NCBI RefSeq assembly: GCF_042788235.1
Contig: NZ_JBHZOL010000075.1
Location: 1 to 64,000 of the forward strand
DNA: 64,000 nucleotides
Direction of reading: 5' to 3'
From: Sphaerothrix epifaneia
GTDB taxonomy: Bacteria > Cyanobacteriota > Cyanobacteriia > Phormidesmidales > Phormidesmidaceae
Every line of letters starts with the position of its first letter. The first letter of the stretch is position 1. The notes beneath the pieces were generated by a model. That model was given only the letters and a program-made list of their open reading frames with translations, did no database searches and was not told where the DNA came from. Made by a program: the position numbers and the translations under genes. This document shows, in pieces, positions 1-9,246 of this stretch.

Positions 1-2
1 TA

Positions 3-3000
3 GGCGATCGCTGTCCGCCTATTGTAGTGATCGGCAGCGATCGAGCAGCCTTTGCCGTCCAGGCTTTGAAGCAGGGGGCGATCGATTATTTAGCCGTCGA
101 ACAGCTAACGCCGGAGCGGTTGCAAGCAGCGTTGCAAGCAGCGCAACCAGGCCAGCTTTTGCAGGCTGCAGACGCCAAAGCTAGCAGCAGCCAAAAGCAG
201 CAGAGTGAGCGGCAGCTAAGGCGCATCCTGGATAGCCTTTTTAGCTTTGTCGGCGTTATGCGACCGGATGGCGTGCTGATTGAAGCCAACCAAACGGCGC
301 TGGCGGCGGCTTCTCTGCAACCGCAAGAAGTTTTGGGTCTTCCCTTCGAGCAAACCTACTGGTGGTCTTATTCGCCTGCTGTGCAAACGCGGCTAAAAGC
401 GGCGATCGCCCGCGCCGCCAGTGGCGAAGTGATGCGATACGACGTGCAGATTCGCCTAGGGCCAGAACAATTTATTGTGATTGACTTTGCCCTCGTGCCC
501 TTGCTAGACGAACAAGGTCAGGTTGAATACCTGATTCCTTCAGGCATTGATGTTACCGATCGCATTCAGTCTGAAATTTCTCTGCGCCAAAGCCAGACCC
601 AGCTACAGCAGCAACTCGCCGAAATTGAGGCCATTTATCGTACAGCGCCCATTGGTTTGGCGGTCATGGATCGCGATCTGCGCTTTGTACAGATTAACCA
701 GCAACTCGCTGAAATGAACGGCGCTTCTGTTGAAGCCCACATTGGCCGGACTGTGCGAGAACTGCTGCCTGACTTAGCCGATACCATCGAAGACCTTTTA
801 CGGCCTATTTTGGCCACTGGGGAACCGTTGCTCAATGCTGAAATTCACGGCGAAACCCCGGCACAGCCCGGTACTAAACGGGTTTGGCTAGTGAATTCTT
901 ATCCGCTCAAACAGGACGATCAGGTAACGGGTCTTAGCACAGTTTGCGAAGAAATTACCGAACGCAAACAGGCTGAAAATGCTTTAAGAGAAAGCGAAGA
1001 GCGATTTCGTACCCTGGCAGACAATATCTCGCAGTTTGCCTGGATGGCTGACGAGAACGGCTGGATTTTTTGGTATAACCAGCGCTGGTTTGACTATACG
1101 GGCACAACTTTAGAGCAGATGCAGGGCTGGGGCTGGCGGCAGGTGCATCATCCCGATCACGTCGAGCGGGTAGTCGCAAAAATTAGCTATTGCTTTGAGC
1201 AAGGCGAACTTTGGGAAGATACGTTTCCGCTGCGAAGTCGAAACGGTGAGTACCGCTGGTTTCTTTCACGAGCTATTCCCATTCGCGATCAGCAAGGCAA
1301 CGTGCTGCGCTGGTTTGGCACCAATACCGATATTACTGAGCTAAGACAGGCCGAAATCGAACTCAAGCAAACCACCGAGCGGCTAAACATTGCCCTCAAA
1401 AGTGCGCCGATTACCTTGTTTAACCAAGATCTCGATTTGCGCTACACCTGGGTTTACAATCCCACCGAGCGCTATTCGGTTGAGGAAATGTTGGGACGGC
1501 AAGATGCAGATTTAGTCGCGGCGGAAAGCGCGGCTTATTTAACCCAGCTCAAACGACAAGTGCTAGAAGCGGGCGTGAGTCTGCGCGAAGAAGTCACCAT
1601 CTTGAGAAACCAGGAAGTGGCTTACTATGATCTCACCCTCGAACCGCTGAGAAATGCCCAAAATCAAATTGTCGGCATTACCGGGGCAGCGGTGGATACC
1701 AGTCAGAAGGTTCAGCTAACCGCTGCTCGCCGACAGGCTCAAGCCGATCTGCGACAAAGCGAAGATCGGCTGCGCATGGCTCTAGAAGCAGCCCAGTTGG
1801 GCACCTGGGACTGGAACTTGACGACAAACGAGCTGATTTGGGATGCGGGTTGCAAAGCTATCTTTGGCCTGCCTGAAGATGCGACCGTCAACATTGAGGT
1901 GTTTTATCAATGTTTGCTGCCTGAAGATAGCGATCGCATGGAACAAATTATTCAGTGGGCGCTGAACCCAGCCAACGGCGGCGACTATGACGCTGAATAT
2001 CGCATTATTAACTTCCACGATCGGGCTGAACACTGGGTAGCGGCCAAAGGCCAGGTCTACTTCAACGCAGTGGGACAACCCCAACGCTTTACGGGGGTCA
2101 TTTTAGACATTACAGAACAAAAACAGGCTGAGGCTGAACGCGAACAGTTGCTACAGCGCGAACAAGCGGCGAGAGAATCGGCAGAGCGGGCTAATCGGAT
2201 TAAAGATGAATTTTTGGCGGTGCTGTCTCACGAACTGCGATCGCCCCTTAACCCGATCTTGGGGTGGACGAAGCTATTGCAAACCCGCAAGCTAGATGCG
2301 GCCAAAACGGCAAAAGCTTTAGAAACTATTGAACGCAACACCAAGCTGCAAACGCAGTTGATTGACGATTTGCTAGATATTGCCAAAATACTGCGCGGCA
2401 AACTCAGCCTCAACGTTACCGCCGTCAATTTGAGTCCGGTGATTGAAGCTGCGATCGAAACGCTTAAGACGGCAGCTACCGCCAAGTCAATTACAATTAC
2501 CCCCATTTTGCTAGACAGGGCGGAAGTATCAGGCGATGCAGGTCGGCTACAGCAAATTATTTGGAACTTGCTTTCTAACGCCGTCAAATTTACCCCCAGC
2601 GGCGGTCAGGTTGAGGTGCTGTTACAGCAGGTAGACGACCAGGCTCAAATCACAGTACGCGATACGGGCAAAGGCATCAGCGCTGACTTTTTGCCCTATA
2701 TCTTTGAGTCTTTTCGTCAGGAAGATTTTTCGACAACCCGTAACTATGGGGGGTTGGGGTTAGGGCTGGCGATTGTGCGCCAGCTAGTAGAAGCTCACGG
2801 GGGTACCATTGCTGCTAATAGCAGCGGTGAAGGGCTAGGGGCGATTTTTACGGTCAGTTTGCCGTTGTTAAATAGCCACCCTGACCCGGTGCGGATGCCG
2901 CCCATCCCTGCCTATGAACCCAATCTCAGGGGTATTCGAGTGTTGACGGTGGATGATGAACCGGACGCGCGGGAACTGCTGACCGTATTGTTATCTCAGT

Positions 3001-3326
3001 ATGGCGCTGAGGTTAAAACGGTGACTTCAGCCGCCGAAGTGCTGGAAACCCTGAGTGACTTTGATCCAGATGTGCTGGTGAGCGATATTGGCATGCCCGG
3101 TGTAGATGGCTATACGCTGATTCAGCAGATTCGCGCGTTGCCAGCGGATCTAGGCGGATTGGTTCCGGCGATCGCGCTAACGGCCTATGCCCGCGAAGAA
3201 GACTATCAGCAGGCGATCGCCAGTGGCTATCAGCGACATATTTCTAAGCCGGTTGAACCCTTGATCTTGACGCGGGCGATTCAATCGCTGGTGCCGCTTA
3301 CCCCCAACAGCAGCGACCCCGCTTGA
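3..3326 (+). CDS. PAS-rich hybrid histidine kinase (5' partial)
   Basis: Sensory hybrid histidine kinase whose 5' end is outside the window. The frame is open back to base 3. The residues before the first possible start (GTG at 27) read CPPIVVIGSDRAAFAVQALK and then GAIDYL, typical of the end of a receiver domain, so the GTG is not the true start. From that GTG: the receiver tail runs to about 45, then about five PAS/PAC units cover roughly 65-705, each ending in an FxGxxxDIT-type motif. HisKA follows, with phospho-acceptor His about 735 in SHELRSPL. HATPase has the N box NLLSNAVKF near 850 and glycine-rich GLGLGLAI. The C-terminal receiver has acceptor Asp about 1020 in SDIGMPG. No transmembrane segment is visible, so it is likely cytoplasmic. 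The signal is unknown. The kinase assignment is secure. Confidence 0.93.
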   Translation, partial: GDRCPPIVVIGSDRAAFAVQALKQGAIDYLAVEQLTPERLQAALQAAQPGQLLQAADAKASSSQKQQSERQLRRILDSLFSFVGVMRPDGVLIEANQTALAAASLQPQEVLGLPFEQTYWWSYSPAVQTRLKAAIARAASGEVMRYDVQIRLGPEQFIVIDFALVPLLDEQGQVEYLIPSGIDVTDRIQSEISLRQSQTQLQQQLAEIEAIYRTAPIGLAVMDRDLRFVQINQQLAEMNGASVEAHIGRTVRELLPDLADTIEDLLRPILATGEPLLNAEIHGETPAQPGTKRVWLVNSYPLKQDDQVTGLSTVCEEITERKQAENALRESEERFRTLADNISQFAWMADENGWIFWYNQRWFDYTGTTLEQMQGWGWRQVHHPDHVERVVAKISYCFEQGELWEDTFPLRSRNGEYRWFLSRAIPIRDQQGNVLRWFGTNTDITELRQAEIELKQTTERLNIALKSAPITLFNQDLDLRYTWVYNPTERYSVEEMLGRQDADLVAAESAAYLTQLKRQVLEAGVSLREEVTILRNQEVAYYDLTLEPLRNAQNQIVGITGAAVDTSQKVQLTAARRQAQADLRQSEDRLRMALEAAQLGTWDWNLTTNELIWDAGCKAIFGLPEDATVNIEVFYQCLLPEDSDRMEQIIQWALNPANGGDYDAEYRIINFHDRAEHWVAAKGQVYFNAVGQPQRFTGVILDITEQKQAEAEREQLLQREQAARESAERANRIKDEFLAVLSHELRSPLNPILGWTKLLQTRKLDAAKTAKALETIERNTKLQTQLIDDLLDIAKILRGKLSLNVTAVNLSPVIEAAIETLKTAATAKSITITPILLDRAEVSGDAGRLQQIIWNLLSNAVKFTPSGGQVEVLLQQVDDQAQITVRDTGKGISADFLPYIFESFRQEDFSTTRNYGGLGLGLAIVRQLVEAHGGTIAANSSGEGLGAIFTVSLPLLNSHPDPVRMPPIPAYEPNLRGIRVLTVDDEPDARELLTVLLSQYGAEVKTVTSAAEVLETLSDFDPDVLVSDIGMPGVDGYTLIQQIRALPADLGGLVPAIALTAYAREEDYQQAIASGYQRHISKPVEPLILTRAIQSLVPLTPNSSDPA

Positions 3327-3336
3327 GACGGCTAGC

Positions 3337-5148
3337 TCAGGTGGTTTGGGCTTTAGCTCCCCCCAGGTTAGAAAAGCGCTTGAGCTGCATAACGGTAAGG
3401 GTGGTTACCAGCGTCCCCGCCGCGATCGCCACAATATACAACCCCACATGCTCCACAGCATTCGGAATCGCCAGCACAAAAATGCCGCCGTGGGGTGCCC
3501 GCAAAGTACAGTCAAACAGCATCGACAGCGCCCCGGTGACGGCTGAACCCGCTACGCAGGCCGGAATCACCCGAATCGGGTCGTTAGCGGCAAAGGGAAT
3601 TGCCCCTTCGGTGATAAACGAAATTCCCAAAACAGAGGCCACTTTGCCCGCTTCTTGTTCGGCCTGGTTAAACCGTTTCTTGGCGACAAAAGTAGCGATC
3701 GCCAGCCCCAGCGGCGGCGTCATCCCAGCAGCCATCACTGCCGCCATAGGGCCATAGAGATTGCTAGAGAGCAAGCCCACAGCAAAGGTATAAGCTGCCT
3801 TGTTGACAGGCCCCCCCATGTCTACTGCCATCATGCCGCCCAAAATCAGCCCCAGCAATACGGCATTGGTGCTGCCCATACCTTCTAGAAAGGCCGTCAG
3901 CCCATCCATCAGGTAGCGTACGGGTCCACCAAAGACATACACCAGCAGCAGCCCCACCACCAGCGTCGCCAGCAACGGAATTACCAAGACGGGTTTTAAG
4001 CCTTCAAAGTTGGCTGGCAGGTTGACCCGGTCGCGCACCAGCTTCGCCACATAGCCCGCCAAAAAGCCCGAAACAATGCCGCCAATAAAGCCCATACCCA
4101 GATTTGCCGCCAGCATACCGCCGATTAAGCCAGGGGCTAAGCCGGGGCGATCGGCAATTGAAAAAGCAATATAGCCCGATAGCACAGGCACAATCAGGGC
4201 AAAAGCCGCGCCACCGCCAATTTGAGACAGTGCCGCCCCAAACGTGCCTTCCTCCGGCTCAATGCCAAAAACAAACGAGAGGGCAATAATCAACCCCCCC
4301 GCTACAATCACAGGCAGCATGTAAGAAACCCCTGTAAGCAAGTGCTTATAAGGGCCAGAGCGCTTTTCAGAACGCTCCGCTTTGGCTTGCTTGACCTGGT
4401 CAGCATAGGCGCGATCGCCGCTGGCTGTGGGCGCAGGGGCAGGGGTTTGTAGCGCCGCTTTTAGTTCGCTGGGGGCGTCTTTCATCGCTGCTTTGGTAGA
4501 GGTTTCGTACAGCGGCTTACCCTGGAAACGGCCTAGATCTACATGGGTATCGGCGGCAATAATGACGGCATCGGCGCGGGCAATGTCAGCCTCGCTGAGC
4601 TGATTTTTCGCCCCCACGGAACCTTGGGTTTCGACTTTGATGGTGTAGCCCAGCTTGGCTGCTCCTTGCTTGAGCGCTTCTGCCGCCATAAAGGTGTGGG
4701 CAATGCCGGTAGGGCAAGACGTAATGCCGACTAAAAATTTGCCCTCAGCGCTGGCGGTATCGGGGCTGGCGGCATCGCTCAAAGGGTCGTCAGGCTGTGG
4801 ATCGGCGGGGTGCGGCGTGGTTTTAATTTGAGCCGGAGCCGTTTCCAATAGCATCAGGGCATTTTTGATCACTAGCTCAGTGTTGCGGATGGCTTCGCTG
4901 GTGGAGACCGCGTAGACAGGTAGCCCTCTAAAGCGATCGCGGGCGATCGCCTGGTCAGCGCCGACAATCACCAGTTCGGCAGCGGCGATGTCTGCGGCTG
5001 AGAGGGGGGTTCCCTGGCCGTTACCACTGGCTGCTTCGGCTTTGAGGGCATGGCCGAGGGCTTCTGCCGTTTTTTTCAGCGCCTCGGCAGCAAGGTGGCT
5101 GTGGGCTTCTCCGGCTGAGCTAGCGGTGACAGCAACAATCTGGGTCAT
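3337..5148 (-). CDS. fruA: PTS fructose transporter subunit EIIB'BC (FruA)
   Basis: Membrane permease of the fructose phosphotransferase system; it imports fructose and releases it as fructose 1-phosphate. The order is IIB'-IIB-IIC over 603 residues, as in E. coli FruA. The first IIB copy (about 1-100) has VTASSAGEAHSH where an active domain has Cys, so it is the non-phosphorylated B' duplicate. The second (about 137-235) keeps the phosphocysteine motif ITSCPTGIAHT. The rest (about 260-590) is the hydrophobic IIC domain with GGMMAVDMGGPVNKAAY and ITEGAIPFAA. The ATG has an AGGAA ribosome site 5 nt upstream. It is the last gene of a fruB-fruK-fruA operon, 52 nt after fruK. Complete PTS operons are uncommon in cyanobacteria. 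Confidence 0.95.
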   Translation of the reverse strand: MTQIVAVTASSAGEAHSHLAAEALKKTAEALGHALKAEAASGNGQGTPLSAADIAAAELVIVGADQAIARDRFRGLPVYAVSTSEAIRNTELVIKNALMLLETAPAQIKTTPHPADPQPDDPLSDAASPDTASAEGKFLVGITSCPTGIAHTFMAAEALKQGAAKLGYTIKVETQGSVGAKNQLSEADIARADAVIIAADTHVDLGRFQGKPLYETSTKAAMKDAPSELKAALQTPAPAPTASGDRAYADQVKQAKAERSEKRSGPYKHLLTGVSYMLPVIVAGGLIIALSFVFGIEPEEGTFGAALSQIGGGAAFALIVPVLSGYIAFSIADRPGLAPGLIGGMLAANLGMGFIGGIVSGFLAGYVAKLVRDRVNLPANFEGLKPVLVIPLLATLVVGLLLVYVFGGPVRYLMDGLTAFLEGMGSTNAVLLGLILGGMMAVDMGGPVNKAAYTFAVGLLSSNLYGPMAAVMAAGMTPPLGLAIATFVAKKRFNQAEQEAGKVASVLGISFITEGAIPFAANDPIRVIPACVAGSAVTGALSMLFDCTLRAPHGGIFVLAIPNAVEHVGLYIVAIAAGTLVTTLTVMQLKRFSNLGGAKAQTT

Positions 5149-5200
5149 GGTGTTTCCTGCTTCTGTAAATCCAAAATTGCCAGGTTAAAATTCAAAGGCT

Positions 5201-6142
5201 TTAGGTTAAATGCTTTAGCTCAACGGTGCGCCGCAGGGCTTCAATCTCAGAAAAATCTGGAAGTCTTGGCCCAATCTGGCTCAGTGCCCCTAAAGAAAAA
5301 GCGGTAGCCAAGGTGGCACAGTCAACCCAGGCTTGCCCCTGGCTCAGCCCCAGTACGGTACCTGCCACCATGGCATCGCCCGCACCGACAGTGCTTTTAA
5401 TCTCTGGCGCGGTGGCTTGGGCGTGAATTACCTGATGTTGATTAACAAAGAGGGCACCGTCAGCCCCCCTTGAAACGACAACTTGCCGAATGCCAGCGTC
5501 AATCAGTTGATGAGCCGCCGCCATCAGAGCCGCGTCATCTCTCAGCGTTTTGCCCAGTAAGGCTTCGAGTTCGGCAATGTTGGGTTTGATCAAGTCGGGC
5601 TGGGCGGGTAGGGCTTGCCGGAGCGCCTCACCGCTGGTGTCGAGGATGACGGTTTTACCCTGGGCTTTGAGCGGGGCGATTAAATCGCGGTAGGCAGTGG
5701 TAGGACAACCTGCGGGCAAACTGCCGCAGAAGACAAACCAGTCATGGCTGGGGGCTAAAGCCGCGATCGCGCTTTGCACCTGGTTTAAGCCAGACTCATC
5801 GACTGCTAAACCGGGAAAGTTAAGGTCGGTAATTTGTGCCTGCGCCTGATCGACAATTTTGATATTGACTCGGGTTTTGCCAGGGAGCCGGATAAAGCGA
5901 TCGCTGAGTCCTTTCTCGGCAAACAGCCGCTCAAACAGTTCTGGATTTTCGCTGCCTAAAACCCCGGTGACGCTGACGGTGGCTCCAGCCTCAGCCAAAA
6001 AAGAAGCAACATTAACCCCTTTGCCTCCGGCATCAGCTTGTTCCCAGCTCACCCGGTTGACCGTATCTAACTGAAAGTTGGCTACAGCGACCGTATGGTC
6101 GATCGCCGGATTGAGCGTAACCGTGACCATGCGATCGCTCAT
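5201..6142 (-). CDS. fruK: 1-phosphofructokinase
   Basis: Phosphorylates the fructose 1-phosphate delivered by the PTS to fructose 1,6-bisphosphate, feeding glycolysis. The 313-residue length fits the PfkB/ribokinase family. Visible signatures are the N-terminal TLNPAIDHTV, the substrate motif GGKGVNVASFLAEAG near 39-53 and the C-terminal ATP/anion-hole motif STVGAGDAMVAG with the catalytic Asp. Its start overlaps the fruB stop by 4 bp (ATGA), so translation is probably coupled. It sits between fruB and fruA, the usual order in fructose operons. The related tagatose-6-phosphate kinase is excluded mainly by this context. Confidence 0.95.
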   Translation of the reverse strand: MSDRMVTVTLNPAIDHTVAVANFQLDTVNRVSWEQADAGGKGVNVASFLAEAGATVSVTGVLGSENPELFERLFAEKGLSDRFIRLPGKTRVNIKIVDQAQAQITDLNFPGLAVDESGLNQVQSAIAALAPSHDWFVFCGSLPAGCPTTAYRDLIAPLKAQGKTVILDTSGEALRQALPAQPDLIKPNIAELEALLGKTLRDDAALMAAAHQLIDAGIRQVVVSRGADGALFVNQHQVIHAQATAPEIKSTVGAGDAMVAGTVLGLSQGQAWVDCATLATAFSLGALSQIGPRLPDFSEIEALRRTVELKHLT

Positions 6143-8583
6143 AAAGCCCGTACCTCCTCAGCCGTGCGACACTTCAGCGCTTTTTGCGCCAGTCGCTGCA
6201 TTTGCTTATACTTGAGGCCGCGAATTTTGGCTTTAATCGTCGGGATGCTAGGAATGCTGACGCTGAGTTCTTTGACCCCCAGCCCTGCCAGGATCACCGC
6301 TCCCTGAGGTTCCCCCGCTAAGCCGCCACAGACGCCGACCCACTTACCTGCTGCCGTTGCTGCTTGCACCGTCTGATAAACTGCCCGCAAAATGGCAGGA
6401 TGCAGCGCGTCAGCCTGCTTTGCTAAGGTGGGATGCCCCCGATCCATCGCCAGCAGATATTGGGTGAGGTCGTTGGTGCCCACCGAGAAAAAGTCCACTT
6501 CTTGGGCAAATTCCGCCGCCATCAGCACCGCTGAGGGCACTTCCACCATCATGCCTACCTCAATGGGGGGGGCATCTAAGCTGGCTCGGACGGACTCCAG
6601 CACCGTTTTGGCTGCTCGCAAATCTTCTAGCGTGGCAATCATCGGAAACATCAGCCGAATATAGCCCGTCTGAGCCGCCCGCAAAATTGCCCGAAGCTGA
6701 GTTTCAAACAGGTCAGTGCGCTCTAGACACAGGCGCACGCCGCGAATGCCTAAGAAGGGGTTTTCTTCTGCCGCCATCTCCAGGTAGGGAACGGCTTTAT
6801 CGCCGCCAATATCAAGCGTCCGCACAATTAGCGGTAAACCGTTAAGGGCGCGGGTCATCTGCACGAGAGCGTCGTACTGTTCGGCTTCGCTAGGGGGGCG
6901 ATCGCGGTTGAGAAAAAGAAATTCAGTCCGCAACAGACCCACCCCTTCTCCCCCGGCGTGGATCGCCTGAGCCGCTTCAGCCGGGTTACCAATATTTGCC
7001 ACCACTTCAATCCGCTGACCGTCGCGGCTGAGGGCGGGCTGAAAGCGGGTTTGCTGTTCTACATCTTGCTGGGCTTGGCGTTGCCCTCTGGCTTGCTGAG
7101 CGGTTTCTACATCGGACGGACTCGGCTGCGGAAAGAGGCGACCGCCATCTCCATCTAGCACAGCGTTGCCCCCTGCGGCCAAATCCAGTACCGATTCGCC
7201 AGCGCCAACCACAGCAGGAATATTGAGCGATCGCGCAATAATCGCCGTATGGGAGGTACCGCCGCCTTTGGCGGTGCAGAAGCCAGCAATGCGCTCTGGG
7301 TCAAAGCCCGCTGTATCTGAAGGCGTCAGATCATCGGCAATTAAAATCACTGGATGATCGGGTAGCTTCGCCGCTGCCGCTTCTGCCCCAGCCAGCAATC
7401 GCAACACCCGCTGACCGACATCGCGCACGTCAGCCGCTCGACCGGAAAGCACCGGGTCAGCTAGCTGTTCTAGGGAGGCTGCCCGCTCCGCGATCGCCTG
7501 CTGCCAAGCCCAAGGGGCGCTGTGGTTGGGTTGCAGTCTGGCGGTAGCGTCTTGAATCAGTTCTGGATCGGCCAGAAATTCTTGATGGGCTTGAAAAATG
7601 GCGGCTTTGCCTTTGCCTGAGCGGGCTTTAACGGTTTGATACAGATCTTTGAGGTCGGCTTGAGCCGTAGCGATCGCCTGGTTGAGTCGGCTAGCTTCGG
7701 CGGCGCTATCTGCAGCGGTGTCAGCATAGGTAATCTGCGATCGCGTGTAGGGATGTAGCGGCGCGATGGCGATACCGGGAGACGCAGCTACTCCAGCGAT
7801 CGCAGGGCTATCTAAAACCAGTTCTGGCACTTCAAGCTGGGGCGTTTCGGCTTCTTCCTCTTCTTCTAAGCCCTCTTCTACAGCAGTTTGCAGAGCTTGC
7901 AGAGCAGCTTCAGCATCTGCCCCCTTCGCCATTACCTGAATTTCGCCCCCACTGGGCACCCCCAGCTTTAGCAGCGACATCAGGCTTTTGCCATTGCCCG
8001 CCTGGTCGCCGTAGCGGACTTGAATTTCAGCCTCAAAGCCTTTGGCAATTTCGGCAAATACGGTGGCGGGTCGCGCGTGTAGCCCTGTGCCGCCTTCTAC
8101 CACTAAGTTAACCACCTGGTCAAAGTCTTCAGCCGTCGCCGCCTCACCGCTGCCTGCCGCTTGGGTCAACCGCCGAATAATTACCTGGGGGTCGTCGGTT
8201 TGTACCAGCTTTTGTACCGCCGCTTCGTCGTCTAAAACCTGGGTAAGATTGGTGAGAATTTGCAAATGCTCGTCTGACTTGGCGGCAATGCCCACCACCA
8301 GATACACGGTTTCGCCCTTGTTCCAGGTAACGCCGTCGGGAATTTGAGTGACTGAGATGCCAGTTGCCAAAATCATGTCGCGGTCTTTGGGCAAACCGTG
8401 AGGAATGGCGATGCCGTTACCCAGGTAAGTATTGGCCGCTTCCTCACGCGCCAACATGCTATCGACGTAGCCAACCTGGATGTGACCGCTATCCACAAGA
8501 AGCTGTCCGGCTTGACGAATCGCCGCCGTCTTATTAGGAACTGATGCCTTTAGCCGAATTTCTGCCGGACTCAGACGAATCAT
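6139..8583 (-). CDS. fruB: Fructose PTS multiphosphoryl transfer protein EIIA-HPr-EI
   Basis: A single polypeptide carrying all soluble phosphotransfer steps of the fructose PTS from PEP. From the chosen start, EIIA-Fru is about 1-140 with phospho-His62 in GIAIPHGL. HPr is about 155-245 with GTGLHARPA. Enzyme I is about 260-814 with GGGTSHTAIIARS as phospho-His and VGVCGGLAGEP containing the catalytic Cys. ATG at 8583 was chosen because AGGAGA lies 8 nt upstream and the protein then begins MIRLSPAEIR, the normal EIIA start; an alternative start 33 nt upstream lacks such a site. It leads the operon and is divergent from ppsA. The IIA-HPr-EI order matches FruB/FruI proteins of pseudomonads. No separate HPr or EI gene lies nearby. 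Confidence 0.95.
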   Translation of the reverse strand: MIRLSPAEIRLKASVPNKTAAIRQAGQLLVDSGHIQVGYVDSMLAREEAANTYLGNGIAIPHGLPKDRDMILATGISVTQIPDGVTWNKGETVYLVVGIAAKSDEHLQILTNLTQVLDDEAAVQKLVQTDDPQVIIRRLTQAAGSGEAATAEDFDQVVNLVVEGGTGLHARPATVFAEIAKGFEAEIQVRYGDQAGNGKSLMSLLKLGVPSGGEIQVMAKGADAEAALQALQTAVEEGLEEEEEAETPQLEVPELVLDSPAIAGVAASPGIAIAPLHPYTRSQITYADTAADSAAEASRLNQAIATAQADLKDLYQTVKARSGKGKAAIFQAHQEFLADPELIQDATARLQPNHSAPWAWQQAIAERAASLEQLADPVLSGRAADVRDVGQRVLRLLAGAEAAAAKLPDHPVILIADDLTPSDTAGFDPERIAGFCTAKGGGTSHTAIIARSLNIPAVVGAGESVLDLAAGGNAVLDGDGGRLFPQPSPSDVETAQQARGQRQAQQDVEQQTRFQPALSRDGQRIEVVANIGNPAEAAQAIHAGGEGVGLLRTEFLFLNRDRPPSEAEQYDALVQMTRALNGLPLIVRTLDIGGDKAVPYLEMAAEENPFLGIRGVRLCLERTDLFETQLRAILRAAQTGYIRLMFPMIATLEDLRAAKTVLESVRASLDAPPIEVGMMVEVPSAVLMAAEFAQEVDFFSVGTNDLTQYLLAMDRGHPTLAKQADALHPAILRAVYQTVQAATAAGKWVGVCGGLAGEPQGAVILAGLGVKELSVSIPSIPTIKAKIRGLKYKQMQRLAQKALKCRTAEEVRAL

Positions 8584-9246
8584 AGCGTTTTCTCCTGACC
8601 AGGGCTGCACGGCCAATACAAGGCTGGGTAGCTGCTAAAAAGTGGCAAAGCAGCGGCTACCTGAGGCAGGTTTAGCCAAGGCAGCTTTGACCCCTGCAAA
8701 ACAGCAGCAGCCCGTAAATGTTCAGCCGTTAATTTAAGCGATCGCCGCGATCGACATTGATATCTCTATTTTCATTGTTGAAGGGTTAGGGAAAGATCAC
8801 CGTCTTATTTTTGAAAAACTTCACGATCAGCTTAATGGTTCGTATTACTAAATGGGGTCAAAAATTCAGTTTGCAAAAGATTGAAAAACCCGCCTACTCA
8901 TAGATTGTCCGCGTTAGGCTATGGGAGAGAGAATAACATTAAGCTAATAAGATTGCGGTCAGCTTTAACCCCAAGCGTTGCTGTTTCTGCATGACAAAAA
9001 CCTTTTGCCTTGGCCTTGGGATCAAAATATATCTATTGATAGATGCGAACTCAAAAATATAAAAATAGCTAAAAGTTAGTTGGCTAATAGCAATCAATTG
9101 ACACTGCCATTGCCCCTAGTCAACGAACAATTGATGTTCGATTTTTGAGCGCCGCAGCCATGACCCGTTATGCGTTTTTATCAGGCTAAATACCTTAGCC
9201 TTGACCTATAGAAAATACAAATCTAGAAATTTTAGAGAGCAAGATC
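8584..9246. promoter_or_regulatory. Divergent fruB / ppsA intergenic region
   Basis: 663 bp without a convincing gene, AT-richer than its flanks; it must contain the promoters of both fruBKA and ppsA. An 8-bp inverted repeat, ATCAATTG at 9093-9100 and CAATTGAT at 9128-9135, lies about 110-150 bp upstream of ppsA. The left arm includes the perfect palindrome TCAATTGA and a TTGACA hexamer at 9098-9103. No FruR/Cra-type operator was recognised. A second TTGACC at 9201 is too close to the ppsA start to be convincing. Confidence 0.5.

Noticed and set aside
9201..9229. TTGACC and TAGAAA as a ppsA promoter
   Set aside because: It would give an almost leaderless transcript overlapping the ribosome site; the true promoter is probably farther upstream.
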